Shown: positions 27,211 to 35,918, counted from the stretch's first letter. The stretch is DNA of 64,000 bases from Pseudorhodoferax soli (GCF_003337555.1 NZ_QPJK01000007.1:1-64000), one strand, 5' to 3'. The notes: a model not told the origin generated them from the sequence alone. A program made the numbers and translations.

Positions 27211-28089
27211 TCAGAAGCCGTACAGCCGCGCGGGGTTGTCGACCAGCAGACGCTGCAGCACGGCGGCGTCGCCGTAGTGCGCCAGCAGGTCGACCAGGTC
27301 GCCGTCGTCGGGCATCTCGCGCACATTGGGATGCGGCCAGTCCGTGCCCCAGACGCAGCGGTGCGGCGCCGCTTGCAGCAGCTGGCGCGCAAACGGCACC
27401 GCATCGTCGTAGGGAAAGCCGCCGCCCTGGGCCAGATGGGTCGAGATGCGTTCCGGTCCGCTGAGCTTGACCCAGGCCCGCGCGTCCGCCAACAGGCCGA
27501 GCAAAGCGAGGCAGGCCTCCTGCTCCAGGCCGGCCGCCACCGGCGTGCGGCCCATGTGGTCGATCGCGTAGGCGCACGGCATGCTGTGCAGCATCGGCAG
27601 ATGGTCGAGCAGGTCTTGCGCGCTGAAGTGCAGTTCCAGGTGCCAGCCCAGCCGCTCGACGCGTTCAGCCAGGCGCAGCACGGCGGCGGGATCGGGCGCG
27701 TCGTTCAGGTGCCGGATGAAGTTGAAGCGCACGCCGCGCACACCGCCCGCGTGCAGCGCGTGCAACTCGGCATCGCCGACGTCGGGGCGCACCAGCGCGA
27801 TACCGCGGTGGTCCTGCGGCGCGCGGCTGATCGCGTCCAGCACCGCGGCATTGTCGTGGCCGTGCACGGTGGCCTGAACGTACACGGCGCGTTGGACGCC
27901 CAGCAAGCCGTGCAGCGCCTGCACCCGCTCCACCGGTGCATCGTCGGGCGTGTACGGACGATGCGGCACGAAGGCGAAACGCGCCGCCGGGCCGTAGACA
28001 TGCACATGCGTATCGCAACTGCCGGGCGGCAGCGTGAGCCGGGGCCGGCGCGGATGGCGCTTGGGCGGCGGAACCTGGGGACCGGCCAT
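27211..28089 (-). CDS. Amidohydrolase-2 family protein, 2-pyrone-4,6-dicarboxylate hydrolase-like
   Basis: The 292-residue TIM-barrel hydrolase has the LigI-like start PPGSCDTHVHVYGPAARFAF (HxH metal or substrate site), HLNDAPDP, WHLELHFSAQDL, YAIDHMGR and the conserved WGTDWPHPN near the C-terminus. LigI hydrolyses the lactone 2-pyrone-4,6-dicarboxylate in the protocatechuate 4,5-cleavage route; relatives open other lactones. The ATG lies five bases after the Bug receptor stop. The cluster would import and hydrolyse a lactone or pyrone acid. Confidence 0.78.
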   Translation of the reverse strand: MAGPQVPPPKRHPRRPRLTLPPGSCDTHVHVYGPAARFAFVPHRPYTPDDAPVERVQALHGLLGVQRAVYVQATVHGHDNAAVLDAISRAPQDHRGIALVRPDVGDAELHALHAGGVRGVRFNFIRHLNDAPDPAAVLRLAERVERLGWHLELHFSAQDLLDHLPMLHSMPCAYAIDHMGRTPVAAGLEQEACLALLGLLADARAWVKLSGPERISTHLAQGGGFPYDDAVPFARQLLQAAPHRCVWGTDWPHPNVREMPDDGDLVDLLAHYGDAAVLQRLLVDNPARLYGF

Positions 28090-28094
28090 CTGCG

Positions 28095-29078
28095 TCACTC
28101 GGGCCGGATGCCGGCCACGCGCACGGCTTCGCGCGAGCGCTCCAGATCGGCGCGCAGCATGGCGCCGAAGGCCGCGGCCTGACGCTCCTGCGGACCGGCG
28201 GCGGTGAGGCCCAGGCTCTGCAGGCGTTCGACGAGCTCTGGCGCGGCCAGCGCCTGCTCGGCCAGCGCCTGCAGCTTGCGCAGCGCAGCGGCGGGCGTCG
28301 CGGCCGGCGCCAGCAGTCCGACATAGCTGTTGGCCGTGAACCCCGGCGCCCCACTTTCGCCAAAGGTCGGCAGTTCCGGCGCCAGCGGACTGCGCGCCGC
28401 CGCGGCGATGGCCAGGATCCGCGCCTTGCCGGTGCGGTGCAGCGGCAAGGCCGTCGAGAACTCCATCGAGATCGCCTGAATCGCTCCGCCCAGCAGATCG
28501 GGCACCGGGGAGTTGCCGCCGCGGTAAGGCACGTGCTGCAGCCGGGCGCCCGTGGCGGCATTCAGGCGTTCCATCGTCAGGTGGGTCGCGCTGCCCACGC
28601 CGGAAGAACCGCAGCTGAGCGCCTGGCGCTGGCTCAGTGCAACCAGGTCTTGCAGGCTTCTGGCCTGCAGCTCGTTCTGGACCAGCAGCACATGCGGGAC
28701 CACGCCAGCCAGCGCCACGGGTTCGAAATCCTGCAAGCCATAGGCCAGCTTGGCCTGTACGAATGGATTGATGGTCAACGGGCCATTGGAGCCCACCAGC
28801 AGCGTGTAGCCGTCGGCCTGGCCCTTGGCCACCGTCGTCGCGCCCAGGCTGCCACCGGCGCCCGGGCGGTTGTCCACCACCACCGGCTGTCCGAGCAACG
28901 GCGCCAGGGCGTGGGCCAGCAAGCGTCCCACCCCGTCGACATTGCCGCCGGCGCCGAACGGCACGACCAAGCGGACCGGACGATCCGGATAGGTGGTGTC
29001 CGCGCGTGCCGGCCATGCGTTGAACGCCAGCAGCGGTAGCGCACGCACCAGGCCGCGCCTGCGGTGGTCGATTGTCAT
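28095..29078 (-). CDS. Bug/TctC-type tripartite tricarboxylate receptor
   Basis: The 327-residue receptor has AGGAG six bases before its ATG. Leader RGLVRALPLLAFNAWPARAD; mature part TTYPDRPVRLVVPFGAGGNVDGVGRL, DNRPGAGGSLGATTVA, CGSSGVGSATHLTMERLN, VPYRGGNSPVPDLLGGAIQ. It is the first gene of the minus-strand cluster and is divergent from the LysR regulator, so it is the most likely direct target. Confidence 0.9.
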   Translation of the reverse strand: MTIDHRRRGLVRALPLLAFNAWPARADTTYPDRPVRLVVPFGAGGNVDGVGRLLAHALAPLLGQPVVVDNRPGAGGSLGATTVAKGQADGYTLLVGSNGPLTINPFVQAKLAYGLQDFEPVALAGVVPHVLLVQNELQARSLQDLVALSQRQALSCGSSGVGSATHLTMERLNAATGARLQHVPYRGGNSPVPDLLGGAIQAISMEFSTALPLHRTGKARILAIAAAARSPLAPELPTFGESGAPGFTANSYVGLLAPAATPAAALRKLQALAEQALAAPELVERLQSLGLTAAGPQERQAAAFGAMLRADLERSREAVRVAGIRPE

Positions 29079-29158
29079 GCTTGTCTCCTATTGGTGGTGC
29101 AAGGCAGGCCAAGGCACGCCCCGTATGGCCCATTCTTTGGGCAGCCGTCAGATCCGGG

Positions 29159-29173
29159 GTTGCTTTCTGCAAC
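29159..29173. promoter_or_regulatory. LysR-type box (T-N11-A palindrome)
   Basis: GTTGCTTTCTGCAAC is a 15-base interrupted palindrome containing T-N11-A, in the 129-bp gap between the divergent Bug receptor and LysR genes. It is a natural binding site for the adjacent regulator. Confidence 0.5.
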
Positions 29174-29207
29174 ACTGGGCGTTCGAATCCATTGATCGCC
29201 CTACCCC

Positions 29208-30419
29208 ATGACCATCCTGCGCCTGCTCCATGTTTTCGCGGCCGTCGCCCAGGCTGGCAGTGTGCGTTCCGCCTCCGATGCGGTGCGGCGCGCGCCCTCC
29301 GCGGTCAGCCGTTCGATCGCGCAGCTCGAGCATGCGCTGGGTGTTCCCCTGTTCGAACGCCGTGGTCTGGGCATGGCGCTGACGGTGGCGGGCCAAGTGG
29401 CCTTGGACCGTTGGCAATCGATCGACGCGGAGCTTGCGCCCGTCATCGACGAAGCCAGGCAAGGGCGCGTACGCGTACCGCCGGCATCGGTGCAGGAAGC
29501 TCTGCTGGACGACCGCCGGCTCCGCGCGGCCTCGTTGTTGGCCGAGATGCAGCACATGCCTGCCGTCGCATTGCGCCTGGGCGTGACGCAGCCCGCCGTT
29601 AGCGCCGCGCTCTCGCGGCTGGAGCAGGCGCTGGGCGAGCGCCTGTTCCTGCGCACGCCGCGCGGTCTGCTGCCGAGCGCAGTGGGCCTGCGTTGGCTTA
29701 TCCGCTTTGACCGAGTGCTGGCGGCACTGCGACATCTGGAGGACGACATCGCTGCCACCACGGGCCGTCTGCAGGGTCTGGTCACCGTGGGCGCGCTTCC
29801 GCTGGCCCGCGTGCAGTTGCTGCCGCACGCCGTGGCCAGCGTGCTGGAGCGACACCCCGGCTTGCGCGTCCATTCGCTGGAGAGCCCGTACGAAGACCTA
29901 TGCGCCGGCCTGCTTGCCGGCAAGCTGGACTTCATCGTGGGCGCACTGCGGCCTTCCGCCGACAAGGCGTTGACCAGCGAGACGCTGTTCACCGAGCAGC
30001 TCGGCGTGATCGCGTCGACCCGGCATCCGCTGGCGAGACGTCGCCGCCTGACCCTGGCCGACCTGCGCGGTTGGCCCTGGGTCCTGTCACGGCCTGGTAC
30101 ACCGCTGCGCGAGTCACTGGCGCAGCACTTTCTGGCACACGGCGAGCCAGCACCCCACGCGACGGTGGAGACCGGCGACCAGGCCCTCGTGCGCGGCCTG
30201 TTGCTGCAGGGTCAGATGCTGACCGTGCTGTCGGCTCACCAGTTGCGGCACGAGATCGAGGGCGGTCAACTGTGCACATTGCCGATCACCCTGGACGGGC
30301 TGACGCGCCGGATCGGCATCACGCTGCGCGCGGGCGCGCGCCTGGCGCCGACGGCCCTGGCGCTAATCGCGTCAATCCGCACGATCGCCGCGACAGACGG
30401 TACTGCCGAAATCGCTTGA
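29208..30419 (+). CDS. LysR-family regulator with two N-terminal helix-turn-helix domains
   Basis: The 403-residue protein is about 100 residues longer than a normal LysR regulator. Residues 1-60 form one LysR winged helix (LLHVFAAVAQAGSVRSASDAVRRAPSAVSRSIAQLEHALG, then PLFERRG). Residues about 103-165 form a second one (LAEMQHMPAVALRLGVTQPAVSAALSRLEQALGERLFLRTPRG). The rest is the LysR substrate domain. Both helices look intact. It is divergent from the pyrone-hydrolase/Bug operon and probably controls it. Confidence 0.85.
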   Translation: MTILRLLHVFAAVAQAGSVRSASDAVRRAPSAVSRSIAQLEHALGVPLFERRGLGMALTVAGQVALDRWQSIDAELAPVIDEARQGRVRVPPASVQEALLDDRRLRAASLLAEMQHMPAVALRLGVTQPAVSAALSRLEQALGERLFLRTPRGLLPSAVGLRWLIRFDRVLAALRHLEDDIAATTGRLQGLVTVGALPLARVQLLPHAVASVLERHPGLRVHSLESPYEDLCAGLLAGKLDFIVGALRPSADKALTSETLFTEQLGVIASTRHPLARRRRLTLADLRGWPWVLSRPGTPLRESLAQHFLAHGEPAPHATVETGDQALVRGLLLQGQMLTVLSAHQLRHEIEGGQLCTLPITLDGLTRRIGITLRAGARLAPTALALIASIRTIAATDGTAEIA

Positions 30420-30479
30420 GGCCGTTCACGCCTCAGAGACGTCAGCACTTTCGACGTCGCCATGAAAATTGACTTCAAA

Positions 30480-30733
30480 CGATCCGCATCCACTTGCAGG
30501 TCTTGTCAAAGCGAAGGGGGTCCAGCAGGAACTCTGGATCGGCATCCTCTTCATCACATCACGATGTGCGCGTCGCAAGCCAGATCTGCGATCGGGTCAT
30601 CTTCATGCACCAGGGGCGCATCGTGGAGCAAGGTCCAGCGCATGAGGTACTGATGCATCCTCGCGAGGCCTACACGCGCGCGCTGCTCGCAGCCGTACCA
30701 GACTGGGACAGGACGGTCAAGCCTGGCGCTTGA
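30480..30733 (+). pseudogene. C-terminal remnant of an oligopeptide-type ABC ATPase
   Basis: The last 55 codons read [50 protein letters not shown], the normal end of a DppD/OppD-like ATPase (H-loop onward). Just upstream the expected sequence ([10 protein letters not shown]) lies in another frame, so a frameshift near 30556 separates the two parts. Walker A, signature motif and Walker B are all missing. It is a relic. Confidence 0.65.
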
Positions 30734-30857
30734 AAGCGCCTCTGCGTGGCTGCGCCGAAGCCCGGGCACGCAGGAAGAGACCGACCACGAGCCAACGGAC
30801 TTCCACTGGACGCACCGCTTCGGCCCCCGCGAGCCGAGCGGTGTGGCTCGTGGTCGT

Positions 30858-32321
30858 TCAGAAGGGATACTTGACCGGTTCCTCGATCACGCTGATCCAC
30901 TGCGCCTCGGTGAACTCGTCGATGTTTGCAGGCCCTCCGAAGCGTCCCCCGTTCCCCGAGGCGCCCATCCCACCGAAGGGGACGTGGAACTCGTTGTTTA
31001 CGGTCTGATCATTCACGTGGACCATGCCGGTCTTCAAGCGCAGCGCCATGGCGACCCCACGGCCTGTCTTCGCCGTGTGGATGGCGGCCGTGAGGCCGAA
31101 CGGGGAGCTGTTCACAAGCTGCACGGCCTCTTCATCCGTGTCGAACACAGTGATAGGTGCGACCGGACCAAAGATTTCCTCGGTGAAGGCCGGCATCAAT
31201 GGGCTGACGTGCGACAGGACTGTAGGCCAGTAGTACTGGCCGTCCTTGCGCGCGCCGACCAGCACCTTGGCCCCCTGGTCGACGGAGTCCCGGACGATCT
31301 TTTCGATCCGATCCAACTGCCTGGAATTGATGATCGGACCAAGGTCGACGGGACCGGAAGCTGGGTCGCCGACCCGCAGCTTGGATGCACGCGCGGTCAG
31401 CAACTCGGCGTAGCGTTGCGCAACGCTGCGGTGCACGAGATGGCGACCTGCTTGCATGCAGATCTGACCTTGGTGAAGGAACGCTCCCCAGGCGCCGCTC
31501 GAGGCGGCTGCTTCCAAGTCGGCATCGTCCAGCACGACGAAGGCATTGTTGCCACCAAGCTCAAGGCAGCACTTCTTCAGCAGGCCACCGCAGGTCTGGC
31601 CAATCCGCCTCCCGACCGCCGTAGAGCCGGTGAACGAGATCATCCGAATGCCCGGATGCTGCACGATGGCTTCACCCGTCTCTGCGCCACCCGGCAGCAC
31701 GCTCAGGACGCCTGGCGGTAGACCAGCGTCGGCGAACAGCTCTCCGAGCAGGATACCCCCCACCACGGGCGTCTGAGGGTCTGGCTTGAGAATGACGGAG
31801 TTTCCGAGGGCGATGGCCGGAGCGATCGAGCGCATCGACAACAGCAGCGGAAAGTTCCACGGTGAGATGACCCCGACCACACCGATGGGAACACGGCGCC
31901 ACTGGTTCTGCCGCCCCGGTACGGACGAGGGAAACAGCTGGCCGATGGCGTGCATCGGGAGCGCTGCGGCCATGGAGAGCTGCTCCCGCGCCGCGTTGAA
32001 CTCCCAGCCGGCCTTCAGCCCGGCGGACCCGGCTTCTCGACTGAGCCAGCCAACGAACTTGTCGGCTCTCTCTGCAAGAAGTTGTTCCGCTTTTCGCAGA
32101 ACCGCTGCACGCTGGTCAAACGGCGTCTGGGCCCATCCTACTTGGGCGGCGCCAGCGAAATCCGCCGCGATCGCGACGTCCTCGACATCGGCGACACCGG
32201 GCCGGCACAGAAGCTCGTTGGTGGCAGGCGCCCTGACCTCGAGGAACCCTCCACGCGCGGGCCGCCACGAATCGATCAGTACCTTTCCCTCCCAGGGATG
32301 TTGAACGGCATCTGCTTGCAT
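30858..32321 (-). CDS. Aldehyde dehydrogenase, benzaldehyde/vanillin type
   Basis: This 487-residue NAD(P)-dependent enzyme oxidises an aldehyde to the acid. Start at 32321 with GGAGA six bases upstream. Seen: PWNFPLLLSMRSIAPAIALGNSVILKPD, FTGSTAVGRRIG, the catalytic Glu in LELGGNNAFVV, the Cys in LHQGQICMQAGR and EEIFGPVAPI. The GGFLEVRAPATNE and NDQTVNNEFHVPFGG stretches resemble aromatic aldehyde dehydrogenases. It is divergent from a sigma-54 activator and has a sigma-54 promoter, so expression is probably induced by an aldehyde or alcohol. Confidence 0.88.
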   Translation of the reverse strand: MQADAVQHPWEGKVLIDSWRPARGGFLEVRAPATNELLCRPGVADVEDVAIAADFAGAAQVGWAQTPFDQRAAVLRKAEQLLAERADKFVGWLSREAGSAGLKAGWEFNAAREQLSMAAALPMHAIGQLFPSSVPGRQNQWRRVPIGVVGVISPWNFPLLLSMRSIAPAIALGNSVILKPDPQTPVVGGILLGELFADAGLPPGVLSVLPGGAETGEAIVQHPGIRMISFTGSTAVGRRIGQTCGGLLKKCCLELGGNNAFVVLDDADLEAAASSGAWGAFLHQGQICMQAGRHLVHRSVAQRYAELLTARASKLRVGDPASGPVDLGPIINSRQLDRIEKIVRDSVDQGAKVLVGARKDGQYYWPTVLSHVSPLMPAFTEEIFGPVAPITVFDTDEEAVQLVNSSPFGLTAAIHTAKTGRGVAMALRLKTGMVHVNDQTVNNEFHVPFGGMGASGNGGRFGGPANIDEFTEAQWISVIEEPVKYPF

Positions 32322-32385
32322 GAACTGTCTCCAGAGAAATGGTTGGTTGATTGCGCGGCTGAGGTTCGCCGCGCAACGAGGCTTG

Positions 32386-32401
32386 AGCAAGGGCCGTACC
32401 A
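32386..32401 (-). promoter_or_regulatory. Sigma-54 (-24/-12) promoter of the aldehyde dehydrogenase gene
   Basis: The minus strand reads TGGTACGGCCCTTGCT, differing from the TGGCACG-N4-TTGCW consensus at one base, with GG and GC correctly spaced. It lies about 65 bp upstream of the dehydrogenase start and the divergent gene encodes a sigma-54 activator. Confidence 0.75.
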
Positions 32402-32500
32402 CTGTGGAGCTCACGGGCACAGGCCAGTCTTTCCCCAGTGAAGGAACCACGTTGCATGCGCTCACACCACCTGCAGTCCCGGCGGACGCACGCAGCTTGT

Positions 32501-32545
32501 GTCTCGAACTGAGACCGAATGTCTCGGCATGGAACATGCCGAGAC
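32501..32545. promoter_or_regulatory. Two palindromic upstream activator sites
   Basis: GTCTC-GAACT-GAGAC (32501-32515) is followed by an 11-bp perfect inverted repeat, GTCTCGGCATG and its complement around GAA (32521-32545). Both share the GTCTC/GAGAC arms and lie about 130-160 bp upstream of the sigma-54 start, the usual place for enhancer sites of an AcoR-like protein. Confidence 0.7.
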
Positions 32546-32658
32546 GCAACGCTGTGCCCAGCCAACAACGGGCTGGCGACATCGAAGGCTGGCAGCACGA
32601 GAAGCTGGGGACATATCTGATTGACCCCGCTCGAAGAGCCAGCTATTTATCCGGGACC

Positions 32659-34578
32659 ATGCAACAGCCATTCGCCCCATCCCAAAGAACGTTGGCAACT
32701 CCCCGGCCAACGTACCGCCCGAACGACATATGGAAAGCGCGGAACGCGTTTTTCGACACGGGGACATCTCTCGGCGACCTCGTCGATGACGGAGTGCTCC
32801 ACTCCTGGAGTCGATGCGTCCGAATGGGTTGCGGCGCGGACGATCAGATCGACTTTCAGCCCATCGGGCGTTCGCTCGTCGCCGAGTTGTTCGACTCGAA
32901 TCACCAACTGATGGAAGCAGCCCGACCGGAGCTTGTCTCGCTGGCCGACGCACTGGGCGGCGCCGGCTATGCCGTCTTGCTAACGGATCCTCGTGGCAAT
33001 GCTCTCGCTGTGGACGGCGCGCTCACGCAAAGAAGCAGCCTGCTTCAGCGTGCTCTGCGTGTCGGCGTAGACCTATCCGAGGAAGCCATCGGAACCAGCG
33101 CGATGTCGGTTGCGCTCCATGACCGGCGCCCTGCGCGCGTGCTTGGCGCCGAGCACTTCTACTCGGAGATCCAGACCTTCCACTGCAGCGCAGTCCCCAT
33201 CTTCGATCCCCAGGGACTCATCGTCGGTGCCCTCGATGTGAGCCGCGACATTCCGGCCAAGGTGGATTGCACGCTCTGGCACGCCGCCCGATGCGCCAGG
33301 AGGATCGAACGCCGCCTGTTTCTGGAGCTGCCGGCGCAGTTCCTGTTGGAGCTCGACACCTGCAATGCTTTATCCGATGTCTCGGATGACAGCGGTGCCT
33401 GGATCGCGCTAGATGAGTCGGGTCGATGCACCTACGCCAGCGTAACGGCTCGCTACCTTCTTGGTTGCGCCGAACCGGGTGCCTTACCGGACTTCGAGGC
33501 GATCTCGGCCGAGAGCTTCAGCAGTTGGGCAACGAAGTTTCGACGCTCCGCGTGTTCCTCGATTCGGCTTCTGAACGGCGTGCAGCTTCAAGTGCGCGAA
33601 CTCAGGGCATCGAGGCTGCCACACCATGACCGACGACCGACCGCCCCCCCGGTCAGAACGCAGGACCGACCGGAGCGGAGCCTGAGTCTGGGCGACACGC
33701 GCATGAATGCGTTGTTCGACAAGGGCCTGCGCGCCGCGCGCGCAGGCCTTCCGATCCTGGTGGCCGGTGAGACCGGGACGGGCAAGGAGTTTATGGCACG
33801 CGCTCTGCACGCCTCGGGTCCACGTGCCAGCAGGCCCTTTATCGCCGTCAACTGTGCCGGCATTCCACTGGAGCTTCAGGCAAGCGAGCTCTTCGGCTAC
33901 GAGGAAGGTGCGTTCACCGGCTCCAAGAAGAGCGGCTTCATTGGGAAGATCCAGGCAGCACAGGGAGGAACGCTGTTCCTCGACGAGATTGGGGACACGC
34001 CGCTTTCGCTTCAGGTGGCACTGCTTAGATTTCTCGATTCTGGGGAGATCTTTCCACTTGGCGCGAGGCAGGCGCGAAAGGTCGATGTGTCAGTGGTCTG
34101 CGCGACACATAGAAGCTTGAACGAGCTGGTGCGCAACGGAACATTCAGGGAAGATTTTCTGCACCGAATATCGGGTTACACGATGCGGCTGCTTCCGCTC
34201 AGGGAGCGCTCAGACTTCCACGCTGTTCTCGACACTGTGCTTGAGACGCATGGGTTGCACCCGTCCTGTGCGTCCGCGGTCCTGCGCGAGCAGCTCAAGG
34301 CGTTTCCTTGGCCGGGGAACGTGCGCCAACTCTCGCACGCTGTCCTTCGCGCCGCCGCATTTCGAGAGGGAGAAGAGCTGGCGTTCGCCGACTTCGAACT
34401 TGGTCCGCTCGTGAAAGGCGGTCAGGCAGCTCAATCGCACCGCGATCTTCGCGACCTCGTTGCCCGAACCATCGATGACGTCATCGCAGAGAGCGATGGA
34501 TCTGTCGCAATCGCCGCGAAGAAGCTGGGAGTCGGACGGGCGACGATCTACAGAAGGCTGAAGCAGAGGAAGGCCTAG
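32659..34578 (+). CDS. AcoR-like sigma-54-dependent activator
   Basis: The 639-residue regulator has a GAF-type sensor at about residues 95-200, an AAA+ domain at about 345-565 and a Fis-type helix-turn-helix at the end (SVAIAAKKLGVGRATIYRRLKQ). Walker A is GETGTGKE, Walker B GGTLFLDEIGD. The sigma-54 contact loop reads GAFTGS, not the usual GAFTGA. The start is the ATG before QQPFAPSQRT; its ribosome site is weak and the frame is open further upstream. It is divergent from the aldehyde dehydrogenase and probably activates it. Confidence 0.88.
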   Translation: MQQPFAPSQRTLATPRPTYRPNDIWKARNAFFDTGTSLGDLVDDGVLHSWSRCVRMGCGADDQIDFQPIGRSLVAELFDSNHQLMEAARPELVSLADALGGAGYAVLLTDPRGNALAVDGALTQRSSLLQRALRVGVDLSEEAIGTSAMSVALHDRRPARVLGAEHFYSEIQTFHCSAVPIFDPQGLIVGALDVSRDIPAKVDCTLWHAARCARRIERRLFLELPAQFLLELDTCNALSDVSDDSGAWIALDESGRCTYASVTARYLLGCAEPGALPDFEAISAESFSSWATKFRRSACSSIRLLNGVQLQVRELRASRLPHHDRRPTAPPVRTQDRPERSLSLGDTRMNALFDKGLRAARAGLPILVAGETGTGKEFMARALHASGPRASRPFIAVNCAGIPLELQASELFGYEEGAFTGSKKSGFIGKIQAAQGGTLFLDEIGDTPLSLQVALLRFLDSGEIFPLGARQARKVDVSVVCATHRSLNELVRNGTFREDFLHRISGYTMRLLPLRERSDFHAVLDTVLETHGLHPSCASAVLREQLKAFPWPGNVRQLSHAVLRAAAFREGEELAFADFELGPLVKGGQAAQSHRDLRDLVARTIDDVIAESDGSVAIAAKKLGVGRATIYRRLKQRKA

Positions 34579-34667
34579 CTCTACTGGTTCAAGCGCGCAG
34601 GTGTCGTTACGCTCGCCGAAAACGACGTCCACTTGGCTCTGCCTGGCGCTCTGCGCCGAACCCATTG

Positions 34668-34685
34668 GCTCCACCTCGGTGGAGC
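34668..34685. terminator. Hairpin after the sigma-54 activator gene
   Basis: GCTCCAC-CTCG-GTGGAGC is a seven-bp stem with a tetraloop, 90 bp past the activator stop and 39 bp before the end of the convergent gene. No long T-run follows. Confidence 0.45.
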
Positions 34686-34709
34686 GTCTTCGAAAGGTCG
34701 GCGCCGACT

Positions 34710-34729
34710 GCCTAGGAAGCTTCCTAGGC
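34710..34729. repeat. 20-bp perfect palindrome overlapping a stop codon
   Basis: GCCTAGGAAGCTTCCTAGGC reads the same on both strands and contains the stop codon (TAG, 34726-34724) of the minus-strand haem-oxygenase-fold gene. It may act in termination or as a binding site. Confidence 0.6.
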
Positions 34730-35599
34730 CTCCAACGGTCGAATCCGTCGGTGCTCTACACGAGTCCAGAGGTCGTCCCAGAATTGCAGCCAGACCTGAC
34801 CGTAATCATCGGCCAGGCGGCAGGCTCTCCTGTCGTCGGTCGGCGTCATCGCATGCATCAACGCGAACGCCACATCCTCCTGATGGTCGTCGTCGAACGC
34901 ACGGGTCTCGGCATCGGCCGTTGTGCCGTGGACGAAATAGTAGCCACGGGTGACGTCGATGCCCACATGTGCCGCGGCCTTGCGCATGGCAGGACAGATA
35001 ACCATCGCCGTCTCCTCGGTCGACGCCAGCACGACGAGGAGCCCGAGATAGTCCGAGAACTGGGATTCGATGAACAGTCGTACTCTCCGCGCACCGTCGG
35101 ACTCCGAGTACGCGGCCCGCGCGTCCGCATCGACCCCGAGTTCAGACAGGACTTCGTCGAACATGCAGAAGTGCGCGGCCCAAGGATGTCCACGAAAGTA
35201 GCTTTCCTCGCCGATACCCGGCTTGTAGCCGAACTCGTCAAGCAGGTTGAGCGACAAGAGGAATCGGACAACCATGTGGCTCGCAGGTCCGAACCTCGAT
35301 TCCAGCGTGCGCGACTGCAACTGCGCAGCAAGTATCGCGTCGGTGAAAACCGTCACCACCGCATTGCGAAACTCCAGATGGATCTCAGCCAGGGTGTCAC
35401 GATCGAACGCACCATCCCTCAAGGCATCGAGGATCGGGTGGGTGAAGATCCTCTGCGACTTGATGCGTCGGATGAAGCCGGCTGCAAAGTTCCTGTTCCT
35501 GGTAGCTGTCTCTTGCCCGAGTTGGTCAATCAGGATTCGACGTGCAGCGGCCCGGGGGCTGAAGAAGTAGTCATCCGTCGACGCACATTCTGAGTTCAT
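34724..35599 (-). CDS. Haem-oxygenase-fold protein (iron-containing redox enzyme/TenA-PqqC-like)
   Basis: The 291-residue protein is all-helical in appearance. Several acidic-histidine stretches (LAEIHLEFRNAV, EESYFRGHPWAAHFCMFDEVL, YYFVHGTTADAETRAFDDDH) resemble the haem-oxygenase-like diiron oxidase group, whose members cleave or oxidise small acids. The ligand set cannot be proven by eye, so the family call is tentative. It stands alone, convergent with the sigma-54 activator, and I cannot name a substrate. Confidence 0.5.
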   Translation of the reverse strand: MNSECASTDDYFFSPRAAARRILIDQLGQETATRNRNFAAGFIRRIKSQRIFTHPILDALRDGAFDRDTLAEIHLEFRNAVVTVFTDAILAAQLQSRTLESRFGPASHMVVRFLLSLNLLDEFGYKPGIGEESYFRGHPWAAHFCMFDEVLSELGVDADARAAYSESDGARRVRLFIESQFSDYLGLLVVLASTEETAMVICPAMRKAAAHVGIDVTRGYYFVHGTTADAETRAFDDDHQEDVAFALMHAMTPTDDRRACRLADDYGQVWLQFWDDLWTRVEHRRIRPLEA

Positions 35600-35918
35600 G
35601 AATAGGTCCTCCAGTAAAAGGCAACGAGGACATGCGCTGGATGCCGCCGGGCCTGAAGGTACGGTTCGCCTGACGCGCGAGGCAGTGGCCTCCGATGCAG
35701 AAATCGAACCGCGACGGATTCAATGCTCAAGACAAGCCGTCACCGCCAGATCAACAGACACAGTCCAACAACGCAAGTCACATCGAAGTTTATCGAACGT
35801 GATAGCCATCGAATCCGGATTTACCCTGCCCGAAGCCGCCGTGACCACTGCGCCATGCACGATTCCGTTCGTACCCTCTCATCGGCCCAGCGTGCCAGTT
35901 GGTTGGCTCTCGAGGAGC
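35600..35918. other. 319-bp gap with no gene recognised
   Basis: It holds the promoter region of the minus-strand gene at 35599 and the 3' side of the tonB-like gene. No clear hairpin or small gene is seen. Confidence 0.4.

Noticed and set aside
26200-29175. Very long minus-strand frames spanning several genes (for example through 25475-27577 and 27211-29175)
   Set aside because: These are high-GC read-through frames; internal ribosome sites and conserved starts separate the individual genes.
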